In this document: piece after piece, positions 16,166 through 25,106 of the stretch | Position numbering within the stretch: position 1 is the first letter of the stretch | How the letters are laid out: each line of letters starts with the position of its first letter | Assembly: GCA_038226305.1 (NCBI GenBank) | Contig: JBBRQN010000005.1 | Location: 115,714-179,713, forward strand | Direction of reading: 5' to 3' | DNA from: JASLDZ01 sp038226305 | GTDB lineage: Bacteria > Pseudomonadota > Alphaproteobacteria > Caulobacterales > Caulobacteraceae | Length of the DNA: 64,000 nucleotides | Notes under the pieces: model-generated | Told to the model about the DNA's origin: nothing | What the model saw: the letters and a program-made list of their open reading frames with translations, nothing else | The model's database searches: none | Position numbers and translations under genes: made by a program

Positions 16166-18970
16166 TCAGACCAGCGCCCCGTGGCAATGCTTGAACTTCT
16201 TGCCCGAGCCGCAGGGGCAGGCGGTATTGCGGCCAGTGCGCTCCCAGCCGCCGGGCAAGGCGGTGATCGGCAGGCGCTCGCGCTGTTCGGCGGTGAGATC
16301 GCCGCCGCCGCCGACACCCCAGCCGGGCTCGCGCTCGTTTTCGCCGGTGAGCGGATCGAGGTGCACCTCGGTGTAGTCGCGACCCCCCAGCCCGCTCATG
16401 TCGATGGGAAAGGGCTCGAACTCCTGCGGTGCCTGCTCGAACTGGAACTCCACCGTCATCACCCAGCGGGTGACGTTCTGGCGAAGGTCGGTCAGGAGCT
16501 TTTCGAAGAGGGTGAAGGCCTCGGTCTTGTATTCGTTGAGCGGGTCGCGCTGGCCATAGCCGCGCAGGCCGATCACCTGGCGCAGGTGATCCAGCTGCTG
16601 CAGGTGCTCGCGCCACTGCAGGTCGATCATCTGCAGGAGGAAGCTCTTCTCCAGCTCGCGCATGCGCTCTGGCGAAATCTGCGCCTCGCGCTCGGCCATG
16701 CGGGCCTCGACGGCCGAGGACAGCTTCTCCTGGATGTCCTCGACGCCTACGCCCTCGGTGGCGGCCCACTCGGCCAGGGGCAGTTCCAGGCCGAAGGTCT
16801 CGCGCACACGCTCGTCGAGCCCTGCGATGTCCCACTCTTCCGCGTAGACCTTGGCGGGCAGGTGGCGCGTGACGAGGTCGGTCACCGTGTCCTTGCGGAA
16901 TTCCTCCACGATCTCCGAGAGATCGGTGGATTCCATGAACTCCTGGCGGGTCTCGAACACCGACTTGCGCTGGTCGTTGACCACGTCGTCGTACTTCAGG
17001 AGGTTCTTGCGGATCTCGTAGTTGCGCGCCTCGACCTTGCGCTGGGCGGTGGCGATGGCCGAGTTCAGCCACTTGTGGGTGATGGCCTCGCCCTCGGCGA
17101 CACCGAAGGTGCGCATGATCGAGTCCAGCCGCTCGCCCGCGAAGATGCGCAGCAGGTCATCCTCGGTCGAGAGGAAGAACTTGGAGTGGCCGGGGTCGCC
17201 CTGACGGCCGGTGCGGCCGCGCAGCTGATTGTCGATGCGGCGGCTCTCGTGGCGCTCGGTGCCCAGCACGAACAGGCCACCGGCGGCCAGCGCCACCTGC
17301 TTGGCGGCGGCGATCTCGGCCGAGAGGCGCGTCTCTTCGGCGCGAACATCGGCGTCGGAAGGCTCAAGCCCCTGGGCGCGCTGCTCGGCGTGCCAGCGCT
17401 GCATGCGCATCTCGTGGTTGCCGCCGAGCTGGATGTCGGTGCCCCGGCCGGCCATGTTGGTGGCGATGGTCACGGCACCCGGCACGCCGGCGTCGGCCAC
17501 GATGTAGGCTTCCTGCTCGTGATAGCGCGCGTTCAGGACTTGGTGCGGGATGCCCCGCAGCGTCTTGCCCTCATGCTCGTGTACATAGCCGGTGAGGAGG
17601 TTCGACAGCGCCTCCGACTTCTCGATGGAGACGGTGCCCACCAGGATCGGCTGGCCGGCCACGTGGCATTCCGCGATCTGCTTCAGGATCGACTGGTTCT
17701 TCTCGGCTTCCGTCCGATACACTTCGTCGTCGTCGTCGATGCGCAGCACGGGACGGTTGGTCGGGATCTCCGACACTTCCATCTTGTAGATGTCGCCGAA
17801 CTCGGCGGCTTCAGTGGCGGCCGTGCCCGTCATGCCCGACAGCTTGCCGTAGAGGCGGAAGTAGTTCTGGATCGTGACCGAGGCCAGGGTCTGGTTCTCG
17901 GGCTGGATGTCAGCGCCTTCCTTGGCCTCGATGGCCTGGTGCAGGCCTTCCGAAAGGCGGCGGCCCTGCATCATGCGGCCGGTGAACTCGTCGATCAGGA
18001 TCACCTCGCCGCCCTTGACGATGTAATCCTTGTCCCGCGTGTAGAGGATGTTGGCGCGCAGGGCCTGGTTCACGTGGTGGACCACGCTGACGTTGGCCGG
18101 ATCGTAGAGTCCGGCGCTGTCCGCCTCCAGGTGCCCCGCCGCCGCGACCAGCTCCTCGACCGTCTCGTTGCCGTGCTCGGTGAGGATGACCTGCTTCTGC
18201 TTCTCGTCGTGCTCGTAGGTGGTCTTGTCCTGGATCATCTCGCGCACCAGGACGTCGATGGTGCGGTAGAAGTCCGACCGGTCTTCGGTCGGGCCCGAGA
18301 TGATGAGCGGGGTGCGCGCCTCGTCGATCAGGATCGAATCCACCTCGTCCACGATGGCGAAGGAATGGCCGCGCTGGACCATCTCCGACACGTCGTAGGT
18401 GAGGTTGTCGCGCAGGTAGTCGAAGCCGAATTCGTTGTTGGTGCCGTAGGTGATGTCGGCCCCGTAGGCGCGCTTTCGATCGCCCTGGCTCAGGCCGTGG
18501 ACGATCACGCCCACCTCCATGCCGAGGAAGCCGTAGACCTGGCTCATCCACTCCGCATCGCGCGAGGCGAGGTAGTCGTTGACGGTGATCACGTGAACGC
18601 CCTTGCCTGCCAGGGCGTTCAGATAGACGGGCGCGGTGGCGACGAGCGTCTTGCCCTCGCCGGTTCGCATCTCGGCGATGCCGCCGGCGTGCAGCACCAT
18701 GCCGCCGACCAGCTGCACGTCGTAGTGGCGCTGGCCGAGGGTGCGCTTGGCCGTTTCGCGCACCACCGCGAAGGCTTCCTCGAGGATGGAATCCAGCGTG
18801 GCACCCTGGGCGAGCTTCGCCTTGAACTCGGCAGTCTTGGCCTTCAGCTCGTCATCCGAGAGGGAGGCGAGCATGGGCTCGAAGGCGGCGATGCTGGACA
18901 GGCGACCGCGCATCCCCTTCACCTTGCGCTCGTTGGACGAGCCGAAGATCTTCTTGGCGAGGGCGAGCAT
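16166..18970 (-). CDS. secA: Preprotein translocase ATPase SecA
   Basis: SecA is the motor that pushes unfolded preproteins through SecYEG. The 934 residues match the family. Seen are the N-terminal LALAKKIFGS helix, Walker A MRTGEGKTLVA (about 100-110), the DEVDSILIDEARTPL block (DEAD-like Walker B, about 209), the preprotein cross-linking domain, NMAGRGTDIQL (motif V region) and GRTGRQGDPG (motif VI). The C-terminal zinc finger for SecB and phospholipid binding is complete: Cys918, Cys920, Cys929, His930. It is divergent from the parvulin lipoprotein gene, across a gap of about 240 bp. Confidence 0.98.
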   Translation of the reverse strand: MLALAKKIFGSSNERKVKGMRGRLSSIAAFEPMLASLSDDELKAKTAEFKAKLAQGATLDSILEEAFAVVRETAKRTLGQRHYDVQLVGGMVLHAGGIAEMRTGEGKTLVATAPVYLNALAGKGVHVITVNDYLASRDAEWMSQVYGFLGMEVGVIVHGLSQGDRKRAYGADITYGTNNEFGFDYLRDNLTYDVSEMVQRGHSFAIVDEVDSILIDEARTPLIISGPTEDRSDFYRTIDVLVREMIQDKTTYEHDEKQKQVILTEHGNETVEELVAAAGHLEADSAGLYDPANVSVVHHVNQALRANILYTRDKDYIVKGGEVILIDEFTGRMMQGRRLSEGLHQAIEAKEGADIQPENQTLASVTIQNYFRLYGKLSGMTGTAATEAAEFGDIYKMEVSEIPTNRPVLRIDDDDEVYRTEAEKNQSILKQIAECHVAGQPILVGTVSIEKSEALSNLLTGYVHEHEGKTLRGIPHQVLNARYHEQEAYIVADAGVPGAVTIATNMAGRGTDIQLGGNHEMRMQRWHAEQRAQGLEPSDADVRAEETRLSAEIAAAKQVALAAGGLFVLGTERHESRRIDNQLRGRTGRQGDPGHSKFFLSTEDDLLRIFAGERLDSIMRTFGVAEGEAITHKWLNSAIATAQRKVEARNYEIRKNLLKYDDVVNDQRKSVFETRQEFMESTDLSEIVEEFRKDTVTDLVTRHLPAKVYAEEWDIAGLDERVRETFGLELPLAEWAATEGVGVEDIQEKLSSAVEARMAEREAQISPERMRELEKSFLLQMIDLQWREHLQQLDHLRQVIGLRGYGQRDPLNEYKTEAFTLFEKLLTDLRQNVTRWVMTVEFQFEQAPQEFEPFPIDMSGLGGRDYTEVHLDPLTGENEREPGWGVGGGGDLTAEQRERLPITALPGGWERTGRNTACPCGSGKKFKHCHGALV

Positions 18971-19212
18971 GTCGGGTCCGAAAACAGTGGGGCGGAAAGG
19001 CCGATGAGCCCGCCGCCCTGAACAGGGGCTTAAACGACGATTTCAGTCTATCGGGGAAAAACGGCGCGGAACGGGCGAGCTTCCAGAACCGCCGCTCGCG
19101 CACCGTCAGCCCGCTCGACTTGGACGCGCCGGAGACTTAAGGAGCGCCTAGAAGCGTGTCAACGCGACCCCCCGCCCGCGATCGGGCGCAAGCGCGAGGC
19201 GCAAGCCCGTTC
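18971..19212. promoter_or_regulatory. Divergent secA / parvulin intergenic region
   Basis: This 242-bp gap must contain the promoters of both genes. It has two TTAA elements (near 19031 and 19137) and an AT-rich run (GGGGAAAAAC near 19053), but I find no convincing -35/-10 pair, secM-like leader ORF or terminator. Confidence 0.35.
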
Positions 19213-20109
19213 ATGATCCGCATTCTGGCCCTCGCAGGCGTGGCCTTGGCGCTCCTTTCCGGGTGCTCGCGCAGCCCGATCCTCAACGAAAAGCCCGAGG
19301 CGGGCGACAAGCCTGCCGCCCGGATCGGCTCCGAAACGGTATGGGTCTCCGACGTTCGCCGCGCCGCCGTGGCCGAGGGTGTGGTGGGCGAGGGCGAGCC
19401 GCTCGACGTGGGCTCCGAGCCGTTCCGCCGGGTGCTGGACGAGGTGATCGACCAGAAGCTCCTGGCTCGCGAAGCCGGATCGCGCCGACTGGACCGTGAC
19501 GCCGTGGTGCGTCGCAAGCTCGCCGCCGCCCGCGACAAGGTGATGGGCGACGCCCTGATCGAGACCGAGATCGACAAGGCGGTGAACGAGGCCGCCATCC
19601 GCCAGCTTTATGCCGAGCAGCAGAAGAAACAGAAGGGCGGGGAGGAATTCCACGCCCGCCAGATCATCCTGCCCACCCAGGCCGATGCGGAGGCCGTGAA
19701 GAAGCTCCTGTTCGCGGGCGGGGCGTTCGAGGCCTTGGCGATGCAGCGTTCAACCGACCAGACCACGCGCTTCTCCGGCGGTGATCTCGGCTGGTTCACG
19801 CCTGATTCCATGCCGGATGCCTATGGTGCCGCTCTGAAGGCCGCGACGCCGGGGCAGGTGCTGGGGCCATTCCAGACCGACAGCGGCTGGGTGCTGGTGC
19901 GGATGGACGAGCGCCGCCCCGAAACGCCGATCTCCATGGAGGAGGCCCGGCCGCAGATTGTGCGGTTCCTCACCTACGACCAGATCCGCGTGCTGCTCAG
20001 CGGGCTGCGGTCACGCACGAAGGTGCAGGTGCTGACCGCGCCCGCCGCGCCGAATTCCGGCCGCGAGCCCGCCTCCGCACCGACGCCTCCTTCCCCCGCC
20101 AAGCCCTAG
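19213..20109 (+). CDS. Parvulin-type peptidyl-prolyl isomerase lipoprotein
   Basis: A 298-residue SurA/PpiC-like foldase. The ATG at 19213 gives a lipoprotein signal with lipobox LLSGC (Cys18), so it is probably anchored in a membrane facing the periplasm; a further upstream ATG (19156) would bury that signal. A SurA-like N-domain with DEVIDQKLLAREA precedes the parvulin core: FHARQIILPT, RFSGGDLGWF (the conserved GG-lG-f), PGQVLGPF and GWVLVRMDE. The C-terminal tail is Pro/Ala-rich and low complexity. It sits between secA and argJ, an order I associate with Caulobacteraceae. Confidence 0.9.
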   Translation: MIRILALAGVALALLSGCSRSPILNEKPEAGDKPAARIGSETVWVSDVRRAAVAEGVVGEGEPLDVGSEPFRRVLDEVIDQKLLAREAGSRRLDRDAVVRRKLAAARDKVMGDALIETEIDKAVNEAAIRQLYAEQQKKQKGGEEFHARQIILPTQADAEAVKKLLFAGGAFEALAMQRSTDQTTRFSGGDLGWFTPDSMPDAYGAALKAATPGQVLGPFQTDSGWVLVRMDERRPETPISMEEARPQIVRFLTYDQIRVLLSGLRSRTKVQVLTAPAAPNSGREPASAPTPPSPAKP

Positions 20110-20120
20110 AGCCTTTGTCC

Positions 20121-21389
20121 ATGACGTCTGCGCCGCCCACCCCCGGCAAGCCGGGTCTCGCCGTATCTCCGCTCGCCGTGCCGTTCCCGGTGATCGGGGA
20201 GGTGAGGGGCGTGCGCTTTGCGGTCGGTCGCGCCGGCTTCTACAAGCACGACCGGCCCGACGTGGTGCTGATGACGTTCGTCGAGGGCACGACGGCCGCC
20301 GGTGTCTTCACCCGCCACAAGGTGGGCTCGGCACCGGTCGACTGGTGCGGCGAGGCGCTGGCGCTGACGGGGGGGCGTGACCTTCGGGCCGTGGTGATCA
20401 ACGCGGGCTGCGCCAACAGCTTTACGGGTGCGCCCGGGGCTGCGGCGGCCAGGGGCACCGCGCACGGGGCGGCCGAAGCGCTAGGCTGCCGCGACGAGCA
20501 GGTGCTGCTCGCCTCGACCGGCGTGATCGGCGTGCTTCTGCAGTACGAGAAGATCCTGGGCATCCTGCCTGAGCTGGCCAGCGACCTTCGCTCCGGTGGC
20601 TGGGCCGACGCCGCCTCGAGCATCATGACCACCGACACCTTCGCCAAGGGCGCGGTGCGCACCGCGCAGGTGGACGGGGTGGCGGTGAGGTTGGCTGGCA
20701 TCGCCAAGGGCTCGGGCATGATCGCCCCGAACATGGCGACGATGCTCGCCTTCGTGGCCACCGACGCGGCCCTGTCGCCCGCGGTGCTGCAGTCGATCCT
20801 GAACGAGGCGATCCCTCGCACGTTCAATGCCGTGACCGTGGACGGCGACCGCTCCACCAACGACACCTGCCTCCTCTTCGCCACCGGCGCGTCGGGCGCA
20901 CCCTCCATCGACGATGCGTCAGACCCGCGCCTCGCCGATCTGCGGGCGGCGTTGGAGGCGGTGCTGCTCGACCTTGCGCAGGCGCTCGTGCGCGACGGGG
21001 AGGGGGCGACCAAGTTCGTGCGGGTGGAGGTGACCGGCGCCGTCAGCGAAGCCTCGGCCGCAAAGATCGCCCGCACCATCTGCGAGAGCCCGCTCGTGAA
21101 GACCGCCATCGCCGGCGAGGATGCCAACTGGGGCCGCATCACCATGGCTGCCGGCCGCGCCGACGAACCTCTGGTGCGCGAAAAGCTCTCGATCCGCTTC
21201 GGCGACCTTTGGGCCGCGTGCGACGGGATGGTCGCCCCTAGCTACGACGAGGCCGCCATGAGCGCCTACATGAAGCGCGCGGACCTGGAGATCACCGTCG
21301 ACGTCGGCGCGGGCGGAAGCTCTGCCGTGATGTGGACCTGTGACCTGACCCACGGCTACATCTCCATCAACGGCGACTACCGGAGCTGA
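20121..21389 (+). CDS. argJ: Bifunctional ornithine acetyltransferase / N-acetylglutamate synthase
   Basis: ArgJ recycles the acetyl group from N-acetylornithine to glutamate in arginine synthesis. The 422-residue precursor cleaves itself at the Ala-Thr bond in KGSGMIAPNMATML; the new N-terminal Thr (residue 207) is the nucleophile. Other family marks are NAGCANSFTG near the oxyanion region, VDGDRSTNDT, and AGEDANWGRI. The C-terminal end (GYISINGDYRS) is typical. ATG at 20121 is preferred to a TTG two codons upstream. It starts 11 bp after the parvulin gene and ends 4 bp before the nudix gene, so the three form an operon. Confidence 0.96.
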   Translation: MTSAPPTPGKPGLAVSPLAVPFPVIGEVRGVRFAVGRAGFYKHDRPDVVLMTFVEGTTAAGVFTRHKVGSAPVDWCGEALALTGGRDLRAVVINAGCANSFTGAPGAAAARGTAHGAAEALGCRDEQVLLASTGVIGVLLQYEKILGILPELASDLRSGGWADAASSIMTTDTFAKGAVRTAQVDGVAVRLAGIAKGSGMIAPNMATMLAFVATDAALSPAVLQSILNEAIPRTFNAVTVDGDRSTNDTCLLFATGASGAPSIDDASDPRLADLRAALEAVLLDLAQALVRDGEGATKFVRVEVTGAVSEASAAKIARTICESPLVKTAIAGEDANWGRITMAAGRADEPLVREKLSIRFGDLWAACDGMVAPSYDEAAMSAYMKRADLEITVDVGAGGSSAVMWTCDLTHGYISINGDYRS

Positions 21390-21393
21390 ACCG

Positions 21394-21795
21394 TTGAGCC
21401 GCATCGTCATCGTCGCGGCGGCGGCGCTCATCGACATCGACGGGCGGGTGCTGATCGGCAAGCGGCCTTCGGACAAGACCTTGCCCGACCTGTGGGAGTT
21501 TCCGGGGGGCAAGGTCGAACCCGGCGAAACCCCGGAAGCCTGCCTGATCCGCGAGCTCGACGAAGAACTGGGCATCACCGTCAGCCACGCCTGCCTGGCC
21601 CCGTTCGTGTTCGCGAGCCATCCGATCGAAGGGGCGCATCTGCTGATGCCGCTCTACCTGATCCGCCGATGGGAGGGCGATGTCACCCGGCGCGAGCACT
21701 CCGCCCTGGCCTGGGTCGATCCCAAGCGGCTGGGCGACTACCCCATGCCCCCCGCCGACCGGCCTCTGTGCGCCTGGTTGCGAGACTGCCTCTAG
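21394..21795 (+). CDS. mutT: MutT-type nudix hydrolase ((deoxy)nucleotide pyrophosphohydrolase)
   Basis: A 133-residue nudix protein that hydrolyses nucleoside triphosphates such as 8-oxo-dGTP to monophosphates. The nudix box is complete (GGKVEPGETPEACLIRELDEE, with the RELDEELG metal ligands), preceded by KRPSDKTLPDLWEFP, which is typical of MutT/CtpA enzymes. The start is a TTG at 21394, 4 bp after argJ. The stop interlocks with that of the convergent zincin gene in CTAG (21792-21795). CTP-pyrophosphohydrolase activity is an alternative to 8-oxo-dGTPase. Confidence 0.9.
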   Translation: MSRIVIVAAAALIDIDGRVLIGKRPSDKTLPDLWEFPGGKVEPGETPEACLIRELDEELGITVSHACLAPFVFASHPIEGAHLLMPLYLIRRWEGDVTRREHSALAWVDPKRLGDYPMPPADRPLCAWLRDCL

Positions 21796-22253
21796 GCCAG
21801 CGCCGGGAACGGCGTCAGACCCGCATAGTCCCGGAGCGTCAGCGGGGGATCGGTGGTGCCGCCACCGCTGCGGATGAGAAAGGCGTGCTCGACCACGCTG
21901 GCCTGCTGTTCCAGGTTCAGCCGGTCCCACGCGAAGGGATGCACGTAGGCATAGCCTCGCCGGGCCGGGCCGTAGCCGCCGCTGAAAAGGGTCTTCGCCC
22001 AGCTCGCCAGGGTGCGCGTGGTGGACCGCTCGAACTGCCACACGTGCACCAGCTCGTGGATCAGCCACGCCTGCAGGCTCACAGGCTCTTTGGAGAAATC
22101 TGCCGGTGCGTCGGCAGGAAACACTACCGTGCGGCCGAGCGTGATGGCCGTCCGCCCCGGCAGGTGGGGCGCGAGGCGAACGCGGTCGAGGTCGATGGCA
22201 TTTGCGAAAACGCTGATCGCCAGCGCCCGCTCGCCCGCGGTGAGGCCTCTCAC
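21792..22253 (-). CDS. Zincin-like protein of the 'vgr-related' family
   Basis: A 153-residue protein with a metalloprotease HExxH motif (HELVHVWQ, about residue 66). It matches the family often labelled 'vgr related protein' in alphaproteobacterial genomes: LTAGERALAISVF at the N-terminus, then the HELVHVWQ core and LEQQASVVEHAFLIRSGG. No signal peptide is seen. The published name comes from a similarity to Rhs/Vgr element proteins and says nothing about function; from sequence it is a putative small zinc peptidase. It overlaps the preceding methyltransferase gene by 4 bases (ATGA) and so is coupled to it. Confidence 0.75.
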   Translation of the reverse strand: MRGLTAGERALAISVFANAIDLDRVRLAPHLPGRTAITLGRTVVFPADAPADFSKEPVSLQAWLIHELVHVWQFERSTTRTLASWAKTLFSGGYGPARRGYAYVHPFAWDRLNLEQQASVVEHAFLIRSGGGTTDPPLTLRDYAGLTPFPALA

Positions 22254-23158
22254 GTGGGGTCCAGCCGGTGCTCGACCACGCCCAAGGCATCGGCCAGGCG
22301 CATCTTGGCGGAGCCTCGGCGCAGGGGCTGCTGCTGGCTGGCGTGCGGAGTCCAGCCGGTGGCCGTGACGAGCTCAAAGGTGGCGCGCACCCGCCCGTCC
22401 GGATCGCTGAAGCGCTCGGCGTACAGCGCGAACGCCCGGGCGAGCACGCGGCGGGAGAGGGGGGTGCGGGGCCGGTCGAACAGAACGTTCGTCTCGCCCA
22501 TGCCGCGCAGGTCGGCCATCAGCTTGAGGGGGTGGTCGTAACGCACAATCACCCGGTCCACGTCGGCCACCGGCAGGGTGAACCCCGCCCTCTGAAGCAG
22601 GCCCGCGGCATCGAACCCATCAGCGAAGGGCGACACCCGCAAGCCTGCACCGCCCGTCACCTCGGTTTCCGCCTCCAGCAGGCACTGGCGGAGTTCGGTC
22701 AGCGTCGCACCCCCGAAGAACGTGCCCATGAACAGGCCGTCGGGAGCCAGGGATCGACGGATCTGCGTCAGCGCGCCCACGAGATCGTTGGTCCAGTGCA
22801 GGGCGAGGAGCGACACCACGAGGTTCAGAGATCCCTCCGCAAAGGGCAGCGCCTCCTCGTCGGTCACCAGCCGCAGGCCGCCGCGGCCCCTAAGCATGGC
22901 CGCCGAGAGATCGGCTTCCACAAGCATGCCGATGCGACCCTGCGCGGGGGTGCCCGCCAGCGCCTGCGCCAGCGCGCCGTTGCGGGTGCCGAGGTCGACG
23001 GCTGTGGGGAAGTCGCGCAGGATGTCGCTCAGCCGGTCGGCGGCGTTGTCCGCAGCCCGGCGTTTGAGGAAGTCGAATGCCGCATAGCCTGCGGCCGCCC
23101 TGTCCAGGCGGCGGGCGTGCAGGGTGCGGTCGAACAGGCGGGGCGGCGATGCGTCCAT
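22250..23158 (-). CDS. SAM-dependent methyltransferase, NDUFAF5/BioC type
   Basis: A 302-residue class I methyltransferase. The opening LFDRTLHARRLDRAA and the following YAAFDFLKRRAADNAADRL match NDUFAF5, the mitochondrial complex I assembly factor; AVDLGTRNG is motif I (the SAM-binding GxGxG equivalent). BioC (malonyl-ACP methyltransferase) is a near relative, but no other biotin gene is here, so an NDUFAF5-like role in complex I assembly is more likely. The ATG at 23156-23158 is interlocked with the comF start on the other strand (CATG). It precedes and overlaps the zincin-like gene. Confidence 0.82.
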   Translation of the reverse strand: MDASPPRLFDRTLHARRLDRAAAGYAAFDFLKRRAADNAADRLSDILRDFPTAVDLGTRNGALAQALAGTPAQGRIGMLVEADLSAAMLRGRGGLRLVTDEEALPFAEGSLNLVVSLLALHWTNDLVGALTQIRRSLAPDGLFMGTFFGGATLTELRQCLLEAETEVTGGAGLRVSPFADGFDAAGLLQRAGFTLPVADVDRVIVRYDHPLKLMADLRGMGETNVLFDRPRTPLSRRVLARAFALYAERFSDPDGRVRATFELVTATGWTPHASQQQPLRRGSAKMRLADALGVVEHRLDPT

Positions 23159-23975
23159 GAGCGGTCTGCAAGATGGGGCGGCGGGACGCCTGTGGAAAGC
23201 GGCGCGTGCGGGGGCGACGCGGGTGGCGCCCTCGCACACGCTGCGGGCAGGCCTGCGCCACGCCCTCGACCTCATTCTCCCGCCCGCCTCACTCGACGGG
23301 ACCGAGCGCCCGTTTGCACCCGGTCTCTCCGCCCGGGCGTGGGAGCGGATCGTGTGGCTCGAGCATCCGTCGTGCGACGGCTGCGGCGCGCCGTTCGCCT
23401 ACGATCTGGGGGCTGGCGTGCGCTGTGCCGCCTGCGAAGCCCGGCCGCGGGCGTTCGATCGCGCCCGCTGCGCCTGCCTGTACGACGAGACGTCGCGCGA
23501 GCTCATCCTGAAGCTGAAGCACGGCGACCGCACCGATCTGGCGGTCTTGTTCGCAGGCTGGCTGAACCGGGCCGCGGGAGATTTGATCGAGGAGGCCGAC
23601 CTCGTCGCGCCCGTGCCCATGAGCCCGGGCCGCCTGTTCCGACGCCGCTACAATCAGGCCGCGGAGATCGCTCGCGCCCTATGCCGCCGTACCCATTCCC
23701 GCTATCTGCCCGACGCCCTGGTGCGGGCGCGAGACACGGGCGGGCAGGGCGGCCGTTCCCGCATCGGCCGGGCCAAGGCCGTGCGCGGCGCCTTCACCGT
23801 GACGCCCGCAGGCGCGCTGCGGATCGCGGGCAAGCGCATCCTCCTGATCGACGACGTGCTGACCACCGGAGCCACCGCCGAGGCGTGCGCCCGTGCCTTC
23901 AAGGCTGCCGGTGCCCGGGCGGTGGACGTCGCCGCTGTCGCCCGCGTGCAGGAAGCCCAGTCGCTGACTATATGA
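23157..23975 (+). CDS. comF: ComF-family phosphoribosyltransferase-like protein
   Basis: A 272-residue ComF-like protein. The N-terminal zinc-finger-like part has two Cys pairs (CDGCGAP, CAACEAR), followed by KLKHGDRTDLA. The C-terminal half is a type I phosphoribosyltransferase domain with RRRYNQAAEIA and the PRPP loop LIDDVLTTGATA. In Gram-positive bacteria ComF helps DNA uptake; in alphaproteobacteria its role is not fixed and it could be a nucleotide-salvage-type PRTase. ATG at 23157 is used since it leaves no overlap with the methyltransferase beyond two bases; the frame is open to 23124. Confidence 0.87.
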   Translation: MSGLQDGAAGRLWKAARAGATRVAPSHTLRAGLRHALDLILPPASLDGTERPFAPGLSARAWERIVWLEHPSCDGCGAPFAYDLGAGVRCAACEARPRAFDRARCACLYDETSRELILKLKHGDRTDLAVLFAGWLNRAAGDLIEEADLVAPVPMSPGRLFRRRYNQAAEIARALCRRTHSRYLPDALVRARDTGGQGGRSRIGRAKAVRGAFTVTPAGALRIAGKRILLIDDVLTTGATAEACARAFKAAGARAVDVAAVARVQEAQSLTI

Positions 23976-24010
23976 GCTGTCCCGCACGTTGCTTCGGAGT
24001 CGCCGTTCGC

Positions 24011-24271
24011 ATGGCCGCCGTCACCATCTACACCCGTCCGTTCTGCCCCTATTGCTCGGCTGCCCTGGGTCTCCTGTCCAAGAAGGGCGTGGATTTCACC
24101 GAGGTGGCTGATGCCTACGCCGATGCGGTCAAGAAGCGCGCGATGGTCGAGAAGGCGGGCGGCGGCTCCACCTTCCCGCAGATCTTCATCGGCGAGCGCC
24201 ACATCGGCGGCTGTGACGATTTGATCGCGCTGGACCGCAAGGGCGAGCTCGACACGCTCCTGGCGGCCTGA
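24011..24271 (+). CDS. grxC: Glutaredoxin 3
   Basis: An 86-residue dithiol glutaredoxin. The CPYC active site is at residues 13-16 (YTRPFCPYCSAA), with the TFPQIFIG cis-Pro loop and IGGCDDL as glutathione-binding parts. It reduces protein disulfides with glutathione in the cytoplasm. The ATG at 24011 has GGAG at 23996-23999, 11 bases upstream. A longer in-frame start at 23972, overlapping the comF stop as ATGA, is possible but gives an unlikely N-terminus (MSCPARCFG). Confidence 0.95.
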   Translation: MAAVTIYTRPFCPYCSAALGLLSKKGVDFTEVADAYADAVKKRAMVEKAGGGSTFPQIFIGERHIGGCDDLIALDRKGELDTLLAA

Positions 24272-24281
24272 CGCGGGAGCC

Positions 24282-25106
24282 GTGACGACCCGCGTCGCCC
24301 TCGTCCAGCTGCGTACGCCTGCAACGCATGAGGCGGCGCTGGCGCATGCGGCCCCGTTGGTGCGTGAGGCGGCGGCGGGCGGCGCGACGCTCGTTCTGAC
24401 GCCGGAGGCCACGAACATCCTGCAGCGAGACCGGGGGAAGCTCCTGCCCCTGCTGACGGGCGTGGAGGGCGATCCGGTCGTGTGCGGGCTCCTCGCCCTG
24501 GCCGCCGAGCTGCGTGTGGAGCTTCTGATCGGCTCGGCGCTCGTGCGCGATGGCGAGGGGTTCGCGAACCGATCGCTCCTCATCCGCACCGACGGCAGCA
24601 TCGCTGCCACCTACGACAAGATCCACATGTTCGACGTGGACCTCCCCACCGGCGAGAGCGTGCGCGAGAGTGCTGTCTACACTCCGGGGGCCGCTGCCCG
24701 CGTGGTGGACACGGCCGCCGGGCGCCTCGGACTGAGCGTCTGCTACGACCTGCGCTTCCCGCATCTGTTCCGAAGCCTCGCCAAGGCGGGCGCGGAGATC
24801 ATAGCCGTGCCCGCCGCCTTCACCCGCCCCACGGGCGAGGCGCATTGGGAGGTGCTGCTGCGCGCCCGCGCCATCGAGACGGGGGCCTTCGTGCTCGCAC
24901 CAGCGCAGGGCGGCCTGCACGAGGACGGTCGCGGAACCTGGGGCCGCTCGCTGGCGGTCGATCCCTGGGGCGAGGTGATCGCCAGGCTGGATCACGACGC
25001 ACCCGCCGTGCTGTTCGCGAACCTCGACCTCTCCGCCGTGGCCCGCGCCCGCCACGCCGTCCCCGCCCTCGCCAATGAGCGCGCCTTCGACGAGCCGCAG
25101 CCGTGA
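24282..25106 (+). CDS. Carbon-nitrogen hydrolase (nitrilase superfamily, omega-amidase-like)
   Basis: A 274-residue nitrilase-superfamily enzyme. The catalytic triad is visible: Glu in LTPEATN (about 47), Lys in YDKIHMFDVD (about 113) and Cys in LSVCYDLRFP (about 151). The DKIHMFDVD and CYDLRFP context points to the Nit1/Nit2 branch, so likely substrates are deaminated glutathione or omega-amides. The GTG at 24282 has a GGGAG just upstream. It is 10 bp after grxC and overlaps the DUF1178 gene by 4 bases (GTGA), suggesting one operon. Confidence 0.9.
   Translation: MTTRVALVQLRTPATHEAALAHAAPLVREAAAGGATLVLTPEATNILQRDRGKLLPLLTGVEGDPVVCGLLALAAELRVELLIGSALVRDGEGFANRSLLIRTDGSIAATYDKIHMFDVDLPTGESVRESAVYTPGAAARVVDTAAGRLGLSVCYDLRFPHLFRSLAKAGAEIIAVPAAFTRPTGEAHWEVLLRARAIETGAFVLAPAQGGLHEDGRGTWGRSLAVDPWGEVIARLDHDAPAVLFANLDLSAVARARHAVPALANERAFDEPQP

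Noticed and set aside
16124..19021. A 965-codon plus-strand frame antisense to secA
   Set aside because: It mirrors the secA coding frame and is His/Leu/Val-rich with no recognisable domain.
22268..24010. A long frame upstream of and in phase with grxC
   Set aside because: It is antisense to the methyltransferase and then out of frame with comF; only the last 86 codons are glutaredoxin.
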